Below, one piece after another: positions 23,502-27,633 of a stretch of 27,633 bases of DNA. The DNA is from Succinatimonas hippei (GTDB lineage: Bacteria; Pseudomonadota; Gammaproteobacteria; Enterobacterales; Succinivibrionaceae): positions 1-27,633 of the forward strand of contig SFGV01000024.1 of the NCBI GenBank assembly GCA_004557545.1, read 5' to 3'. The notes beneath the pieces are model-generated. The model saw nothing but the letters and a program-made list of their open reading frames with translations, did not search any database and was not told the origin of the DNA. Both the position numbers and the translations under genes were made by a program. Each line of letters begins with the position of its first letter. Position 1 is the stretch's first letter.

Positions 23502-24533
23502 ATGAGCGTAACACTAAAAGATCTCGCGAAGGCCTGCGGAGTATCCGTTGGCACCGTATCAAGAGCACTTAACGAAAAAAACGAGGTCAGTGCGAAAACC
23601 TCAGAAAGAATTCGCAAGCTGGCCATGGAATTGGGATACATTCCAAATCGCGCCGGCCGGGCTCTCTCAGCGCAGAAAAATGTCAATTTTATTGGAATTG
23701 TACTGCCCAGCATCAACAGCATGTTCTTTGATGACATAAAAAAAGGCATAGAGATAGCGCAAAGGGAATTTAAGGATCTTGGGATCAGCACGATGCTTGA
23801 AGAGGTTGAAGGCTGGGGTGTCGAAGAGCATCTGGCTGCCATAGACCGTCTTGAAGAGCGCGGATGCAAGGCGTTTGTGCTCTGCACGGTTGACGATCCG
23901 CGCATAGTTGCCAAAATCAATGAGCTTACCGATCAGAAAAAGCCGGTACTGCTTTTAAATAACTTTATCCCTGAGGCCAAACACGTCTGCTTTGTCGGTC
24001 CTGATTACTATAAATCAGGCTCCATAGCCGCCGCGATGCTCGACAAATGCAACAAGGAAAAACATCTTGAGATCCTTATCGTCGTAGGCTACAAGAACCA
24101 CTACGGGCACCACTGCCGCGTTGATGGATTCATCGCCGAGCTTAAAAAGCGCAAGGTTGATTTCAATATAACAGAGATAGTGGAAGGCCATGACAGGGAT
24201 ATAGACACCCAGCAGTCAACCATGCGCGCCTTTCTGGAACACCCTGAAATCAACTGTGTCTACATGGCCTCAGGCTCAGGCGTAAGCGGTCTTGGTGCCG
24301 CGATCATCGCCGACGCCCGCCACAAGCGCTTTGTAATTGCCTGTGATGAGATTTACACCACAAGAGAGCTGGTTAAAAACGACATCATAGATTTTGTGGT
24401 GTGTCAGGAAACCCAGACCCAGGGATATCAGGCTATAAAAAAGCTGCATGACTACCTGAACAGCAAGTTCAGCGGAAGTCTGGATAATTACATAGTTAAC
24501 AATATCATCAAGATCAAGAATCACTTCGAATAA
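23502..24533 (+). CDS. LacI-family transcriptional regulator
   Basis: 343 residues from the ATG at 23502 (AGGA 8 bases upstream); the frame extends 11 codons further but the helix-turn-helix starts here. Residues 4-23 (TLKDLAKACGVSVGTVSRAL) are the DNA-binding helix-turn-helix, followed by the hinge YIPNRAGRALS. The rest (about 60-330) is a periplasmic-binding-protein-like sugar domain: IGIVLPSINSMFFDDIKKGI, EERGCKAFVLCTV, YKNHYGHHCRVDGFIAELKK and the C-terminal VVCQETQTQGYQAI. The binding domain is of the ribose/xylose type, so the effector is probably a sugar or sugar phosphate. Likely targets are itself and, by a shared half-site, araD. Effector and regulon are inferred. Confidence 0.92.
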   Translation: MSVTLKDLAKACGVSVGTVSRALNEKNEVSAKTSERIRKLAMELGYIPNRAGRALSAQKNVNFIGIVLPSINSMFFDDIKKGIEIAQREFKDLGISTMLEEVEGWGVEEHLAAIDRLEERGCKAFVLCTVDDPRIVAKINELTDQKKPVLLLNNFIPEAKHVCFVGPDYYKSGSIAAAMLDKCNKEKHLEILIVVGYKNHYGHHCRVDGFIAELKKRKVDFNITEIVEGHDRDIDTQQSTMRAFLEHPEINCVYMASGSGVSGLGAAIIADARHKRFVIACDEIYTTRELVKNDIIDFVVCQETQTQGYQAIKKLHDYLNSKFSGSLDNYIVNNIIKIKNHFE

Positions 24534-24544
24534 GGGAAAAACTG

Positions 24545-24573
24545 TGGAAGTGCGGGATGGTTTTGTATATAAT
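24545..24573 (+). promoter_or_regulatory. Promoter of tRNA-Ser
   Basis: A perfect TATAAT (24568-24573) lies 13 bases before the tRNA, followed by a GC-rich discriminator (TCCCGC) typical of stringently controlled stable-RNA promoters. The -35 (TGGAAG, 17 bases upstream) is weak. Confidence 0.55.
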
Positions 24574-24586
24574 TCCCGCATTCTCC

Positions 24587-24675
24587 GGAAAGGTGGCAGA
24601 GTGGTCGATTGCACCGCACTCGAAATGCGGCAAACACTTCGTGTTTCGGGGGTTCGAATCCCCCCCTTTCCGCCA
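24587..24675 (+). tRNA. tRNA-Ser (anticodon CGA)
   Basis: An 89-base class II tRNA. Acceptor GGAAAGG (24587-24593) pairs with CCTTTCC (24665-24671), then discriminator G and encoded CCA. The anticodon stem CCGCA/TGCGG encloses loop CTCGAAA with anticodon CGA, reading UCG. A long variable arm (AACACTTCGTGTT) and T-arm GGGGGTTCGAATCCCCC are present. No clear terminator follows. Confidence 0.97.
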
Positions 24676-24783
24676 GAGCATTTCTGATATCTCCCGTTTA
24701 TGCCATGATCACCGCCATTTTCTAAGGCGTGTCTTTGCCAATCCGGCGCAAAAAAGCTCAAATCGCATATTCAGTCAAACTTG

Positions 24784-24805
24784 TGTGAGAATACGCACAC
24801 TCACA
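24784..24805. repeat. Inverted repeat upstream of the TSUP gene
   Basis: TGTGAG (24784-24789) and CTCACA (24800-24805) are perfect inverted arms with a 10-base spacer, 25 bases before the transporter ATG. Spacing is too wide for CRP (TGTGA-N6-TCACA). It may be an operator. Confidence 0.4.
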
Positions 24806-24830
24806 TTCGCGAACTAATTTTGCAAAATCT

Positions 24831-25610
24831 ATGGACTATCTGACCTTAGGAAACTGCCTGATCATCTTTCCAATGGTGTTCATCGCGGGCTTTATCGACG
24901 CGGTGGCAGGCGGCGGCGGACTAATTTCACTTCCGGGCTACTTTATCGCGGGGCTTCCGGCTCATATGGCGCTTGGCACCAACAAACTCTCGTCGCTTAT
25001 GGGAACCTCTGTCACCACATTCATGCTCGCAAGACGTGGACTTGTCAGCTTTAAAAGCTCACTGATACTTATAGCAGCAGCCTTCGCCGGATCATTTTCA
25101 GGCGCCAGAATTGCGCTGATTTTAAGCGGAGATACCCTCGAGATCGTGATGCTGATAGTACTGCCCTGCATTCTGGTATATCTGCTAAGTCCCCGCGCGT
25201 TGAAAACCACAGGCCAGGCGGATAATTCAGTTAAGACCATCGCGCTGTGCGCCCTTATAAGTCTTTTTGTCGGCGTCTATGACGGGATGTTTGGACCGGG
25301 TACCGGAACCTTTCTAATCATAGCCTTCACCGCAATAGCCCATCTGCCGCTTGCCAGAGCCAATGGATCAGCCAAGGCGGTAAATCTTGCGACCAACATA
25401 TCGGCCTTCATCGCGTTCGCCACGGGAGGTTCAGTAATTTTTATAGCAGGTCTTATAGCAGGGCTCTTTGGAATTGCTGGAAATTTTCTGGGCACGCGTT
25501 CTTTTGTCAAAGGCGGCGCGAGGATTGCCAGACCCGTCATGATCATCGTCATGCTGATCTTCCTTATAAGGATCATCAGGGATCTCGTAATTAAGTACGC
25601 TTTGATATAG
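24831..25610 (+). CDS. TSUP-family membrane transporter (TauE/SafE, YfcA-like)
   Basis: 259 residues with seven to eight predicted membrane helices arranged as two similar halves. The first half has FIAGFIDAVAGGGGLISLPG (17-36) followed by ALGTNKLSS. The second repeats it as FVGVYDGMFGPGTGTFLIIA followed by NGSAKAVNLATNISA. These paired GGGG/GPGTGT motifs define the 4-toluene sulfonate uptake / sulfite exporter family (DUF81), and the order of motifs resembles E. coli YfcA. Family substrates include sulfite, sulfoacetate and other small organic anions; none can be assigned here. The ATG has no clear Shine-Dalgarno sequence, so expression may be low or the start atypical. It stands alone between tRNA-Ser and the oxidoreductase. 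Confidence 0.9.
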   Translation: MDYLTLGNCLIIFPMVFIAGFIDAVAGGGGLISLPGYFIAGLPAHMALGTNKLSSLMGTSVTTFMLARRGLVSFKSSLILIAAAFAGSFSGARIALILSGDTLEIVMLIVLPCILVYLLSPRALKTTGQADNSVKTIALCALISLFVGVYDGMFGPGTGTFLIIAFTAIAHLPLARANGSAKAVNLATNISAFIAFATGGSVIFIAGLIAGLFGIAGNFLGTRSFVKGGARIARPVMIIVMLIFLIRIIRDLVIKYALI

Positions 25611-25729
25611 AGAAAAGCTATAACCCGATATAGTAAAGATATATTTTTCAAATCACCCCTGACTTGTTACATTGACCACATAGAGCAACGCACCTTGGAA
25701 GAAATCCACGGATGACGGCAACGCACAGA

Positions 25730-25802
25730 CTCAGGACATAGCAGAACGCGGTCCTGAGGAATGCTGTTTCAGATATCCGCCTAGTCTGGCAACTCTCAGA
25801 CT
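25730..25802 (+). promoter_or_regulatory. Two consecutive hairpins ahead of the FAD oxidoreductase
   Basis: CTCAGGAC (25730-25737) pairs perfectly with GTCCTGAG (25751-25758). CCGC-CT-AGTCTG (25777-25788) then pairs with CAGACT-GCGG (25797-25806) with a two-base bulge. Both lie in the 257-base gap before the 25868 start, 60-130 bases upstream, so they could form a structured mRNA leader. No known riboswitch consensus was recognised. Confidence 0.35.
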
Positions 25803-25867
25803 GCGGGTTCCTCTCCATTAAGTTTCTCCTATAAAAGGATGCGCTGAGTTCACTTTGGAGCAAAAAC

Positions 25868-27202
25868 ATGCACGCGTTTACACGTTTTCCTTCCCACGCG
25901 GGTCAGAACCCCTGGTTCGAGCTGAGCCAGTACAAAGATCACAAGTTTGACGACATTAAGGATCTCAAAAAAAACTATGACTTTGTCATAGTCGGAGCTG
26001 GCTTTGGCGGCGTCATGGCCGCGTTTCGTATAGTTGAAAATGACCCTTCGGCCAGTGTCGCGATCTTTGACTCACTGCCAGTTGGCATGTACAGCTCGGG
26101 GCGCAACGCGGGGTTCGTAAGCTCGGCGCTGATCCTCAAGGCTCTGGTAGGCTGGGCTCATTTCACCCTTGATGATCAGAAATGGCTGCTTAAATTCAAC
26201 CGCGCGATCGTGGACAAGTTCAACAAGATGAGAGAGCAGTACAAGCTCAACTTTGAATGGCGTCACGACGGAATGTACAAAGCGGTACGCGAACGCTCAA
26301 ATCAGAAGCAGCTCGAGCCGCTTGCCCGCTACTTTGATAAGCTTGGGATAAATTACAAGTGGTATGAGGGTGATGAGCTCTCAGAAAAACTTGGCACAGA
26401 GTTCTACCGCAAGGCGCTTTTCACCGATGAGAACTATCTGGACAATCCCTCCGAGTTCATAAGAGGTCTTGCCACCGCTCTGCCGCAGAACGTTCAGGTT
26501 TTTGAAAACCAGAGCGTGCTTGAGGTAAAGGACGGGCCGCATCCTGAGGTGCTGCTTCCGGGCGGTCAGGTAATTAAGGCCGGCAAAGTATTCCTTACAT
26601 GCAATGAGTTTATCAAAGAAAGCGGCATAAGCGGCGTGAACAACCTTTGTGCCATTCACAGCTTTGGCGCCATGTCACGCGAGCTTACCGATGATGAGAT
26701 GGAGATCTTCAAGGGAGTTCAGCCATGGGGCGTGACCGGTATTCATCCCTGCGCCTCGACCGTGCGCTATACCCCAAGAAGGCGAGTCTTCGTGCGCACG
26801 GATATCGCCTTCGCGACTCACCCCAACGTAAGCCCCGAACGCATCCACAAGGCCTTGAAGCTTTTGCGTCCTGCCTTTGAAAAACGCTTCCCGACCTTAA
26901 AGGAAGTTCCTTTTGAGTATGTATACGGTGGCCTTATCTGCTTTACCGGAAACGACAGACCGCTTTTCGGGGAATTTGCCAAGAACGTATACGCCATCTC
27001 AACCGGAGACGGATCCGGGGTCACCAGAATGGCGTCACTGGGACAGTATCTTGCGGACTATGCCCAGGGCAAGGACAGCGAGGAGCTGCGCTACATTCTA
27101 AAGCACTATCACCCGAGCTATATCCCGGGAGAGCCTGTACGTACCATAGGCGCGACTCTCAACATCGCCTGGAAGAACTTCCAGGCAGGCTCTGAGGTCT
27201 GA
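25868..27202 (+). CDS. FAD-dependent amine/amino-acid oxidoreductase (DAO, PuuB-like)
   Basis: 444 residues. The FAD-binding dinucleotide fold is at 38-70 (DFVIVGAGFGGVMAAFRIVE, with acidic Asp68 ending strand 2), followed by YSSGRNAGFVSS, equivalent to the SGRNGG motif of this family. The C-terminal part YGGLICFTGNDRPLFGEF...GDGSGVTRMASLGQYLADYA closes the FAD site. This order matches the DAO family of gamma-glutamylputrescine oxidase (PuuB/OrdL), which oxidises amines with oxygen or another acceptor. An extra 35-residue N-terminal segment precedes the fold. No puu genes are adjacent, so substrate is unknown; sarcosine- or D-amino-acid-type activity is possible. The ATG follows GGAG by 7 bases. 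Confidence 0.85.
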   Translation: MHAFTRFPSHAGQNPWFELSQYKDHKFDDIKDLKKNYDFVIVGAGFGGVMAAFRIVENDPSASVAIFDSLPVGMYSSGRNAGFVSSALILKALVGWAHFTLDDQKWLLKFNRAIVDKFNKMREQYKLNFEWRHDGMYKAVRERSNQKQLEPLARYFDKLGINYKWYEGDELSEKLGTEFYRKALFTDENYLDNPSEFIRGLATALPQNVQVFENQSVLEVKDGPHPEVLLPGGQVIKAGKVFLTCNEFIKESGISGVNNLCAIHSFGAMSRELTDDEMEIFKGVQPWGVTGIHPCASTVRYTPRRRVFVRTDIAFATHPNVSPERIHKALKLLRPAFEKRFPTLKEVPFEYVYGGLICFTGNDRPLFGEFAKNVYAISTGDGSGVTRMASLGQYLADYAQGKDSEELRYILKHYHPSYIPGEPVRTIGATLNIAWKNFQAGSEV

Positions 27203-27209
27203 CCCTAAA

Positions 27210-27245
27210 CTTTGAGGATCCTAGTTTCTAATCTTTGAGGATCCT
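27210..27245. repeat. 13-base direct repeat beside the transposase fragment
   Basis: CTTTGAGGATCCT occurs at 27210-27222 and 27233-27245, ten bases apart. It lies immediately after the oxidoreductase gene and at the start of the open frame containing transposase sequence. Confidence 0.8.
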
Positions 27246-27633
27246 TCCGGGCAGGCCCACTCCCAGGGCCTGCAGGAGTTCCCTGGTTGACCTGGGGAGC
27301 TCCTTTGTCAGCCAGCGAGGCCTGGAGCTTTCTTAGGATCCACATCGCCTTCACCAGCGAGTCCCCGGGGAGCTTCCCCTGCAAGCTGTTGCCCTTGTCA
27401 TGCAGCCTCGCGGCGGAGGAGATCATCAGGCTCTATTCGAGGCGCTGGATGATTGAGATCCGCTTCAAGGCCCAGAAGCAGTGGCTCGGCCTCGGCAGCG
27501 AGTGCCAGGGCCATCTGTTCGAGACCGTCCACAGCCAGATGATCATCTCGTCCATGAGGTACATGCTGCTGGAGCTGAACCGCCGGATCGAGAAGGATCC
27601 GCGCAGCTTTTGCTCCTGCTGTCGCTCCATCAG
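27239..27633 (+). pseudogene. IS4-type transposase fragment, no start, runs off the right edge
   Basis: A plus-strand frame is open from after the TGA at 27236-27238 to the window end. From about 27380 the translation is clearly the C-terminal part of a DDE transposase: AAEEIIRLYSRRWMIEIRF, KAQKQWLGLGSECQGH, ETVHSQMIISSMRYMLLEL and IEKDPRSF match the conserved E-containing (YREK-like) region of IS4-family enzymes that act on a GKRWxIE-type motif. Upstream of it the reading (Gly/Pro-rich) does not resemble a transposase and there is no start codon or ribosome site. The element is therefore probably 5'-truncated or frameshifted. Its codons end mostly in G or C, unlike the host genes, which suggests foreign origin. 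Confidence 0.65.

Noticed and set aside
24784..24805. TGTGA...TCACA as a CRP site
   Set aside because: The spacer is 12 bases between the pentamers rather than 6.
25789..25806. AACTCTCAG segment resembling part of a glycine riboswitch
   Set aside because: The paired GGAGAG-type helix and the other conserved core elements are missing; only a short chance match remains.
25648..25869. Minus-strand 73-codon frame upstream of the FAD oxidoreductase
   Set aside because: It starts at the oxidoreductase ATG on the other strand, has no family features, and is explained by the hairpin-rich leader.
27433..27630. Minus-strand frames across the transposase region
   Set aside because: They are antisense to the recognisable plus-strand transposase sequence and have no features of their own.

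Overview
The window looks like chromosomal DNA of a gammaproteobacterium. It carries YcgL, YfbV and YfcH homologues, a minC-minD-minE operon, an RF1-PrmC pair and a long three-domain phosphotransacetylase. The AAA-ATPase fragment at the left edge belongs to a family common in gut and rumen anaerobes. Together with the pyridoxamine-kinase type this hints at a host-associated fermentative lineage such as the Succinivibrionaceae, but that placement is inference. Most of the window is ordinary, well-packed chromosome. Accessory DNA is confined to the edges and to a disturbed spot near 12.2-12.6 kb.

Region 1 (1-8480, all minus strand). A truncated AAA-ATPase-like gene lies at the left edge. Next comes a compact six-gene transcription unit read from right to left: macA, macB, pepT, an rmlD/rfbD-type reductase gene, an outer-membrane factor lipoprotein gene and an exonuclease III gene. 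Junctions overlap or are separated by 30-40 bases. A promoter candidate precedes macA and a hairpin terminator follows xth. The three efflux components (inner-membrane ABC pump, periplasmic adaptor, outer-membrane channel) are all in the operon but are split by a tripeptidase and a sugar reductase.

Region 2 (8.7-11.8 kb, plus). A pyridoxal/pyridoxamine kinase is followed by rlmI (23S rRNA m5C methyltransferase), gloC (glyoxalase II type) and a VOC-family glyoxalase-like gene. rlmI and gloC overlap.

Region 3 (11.8-12.8 kb). ycgL is on the minus strand. Beside it lie an unrecognised small ORF, an unrecognised coding-like remnant, an inverted repeat and an AT-rich stretch leading to ric.

Region 4 (12.8-16.1 kb, plus). 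The di-iron repair protein gene ric has its own terminator. It is followed by minC-minD-minE. MinD has a roughly 72-residue charged N-terminal extension, and MinC is also long, so the division-site machinery differs from the E. coli form.

Region 5 (16.1-18.5 kb, minus). prfA and prmC overlap by four bases; yfbV lies upstream of them.

Region 6 (18.8-24.5 kb). pta is divergent from yfbV, with no ackA between them, and its N-terminal half contains an unusual cysteine cluster. Then come yfcH, araD, an AlkD-like gene (convergent and overlapping araD at the 3' ends) and a LacI-family regulator. An identical LacI/PurR-type half-site lies upstream of both araD and the regulator gene.

Region 7 (24.5-27.6 kb). 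A tRNA-Ser(CGA), a TSUP-family membrane transporter and a PuuB-like FAD oxidoreductase (preceded by two hairpins) are followed by a 13-base direct repeat and a transposase fragment that runs off the right edge.

The strongest candidates for something undescribed are the MinD extension, the cysteine-rich Pta and the composition of the macAB operon. I saw no CRISPR array, prophage or recognisable defence system.
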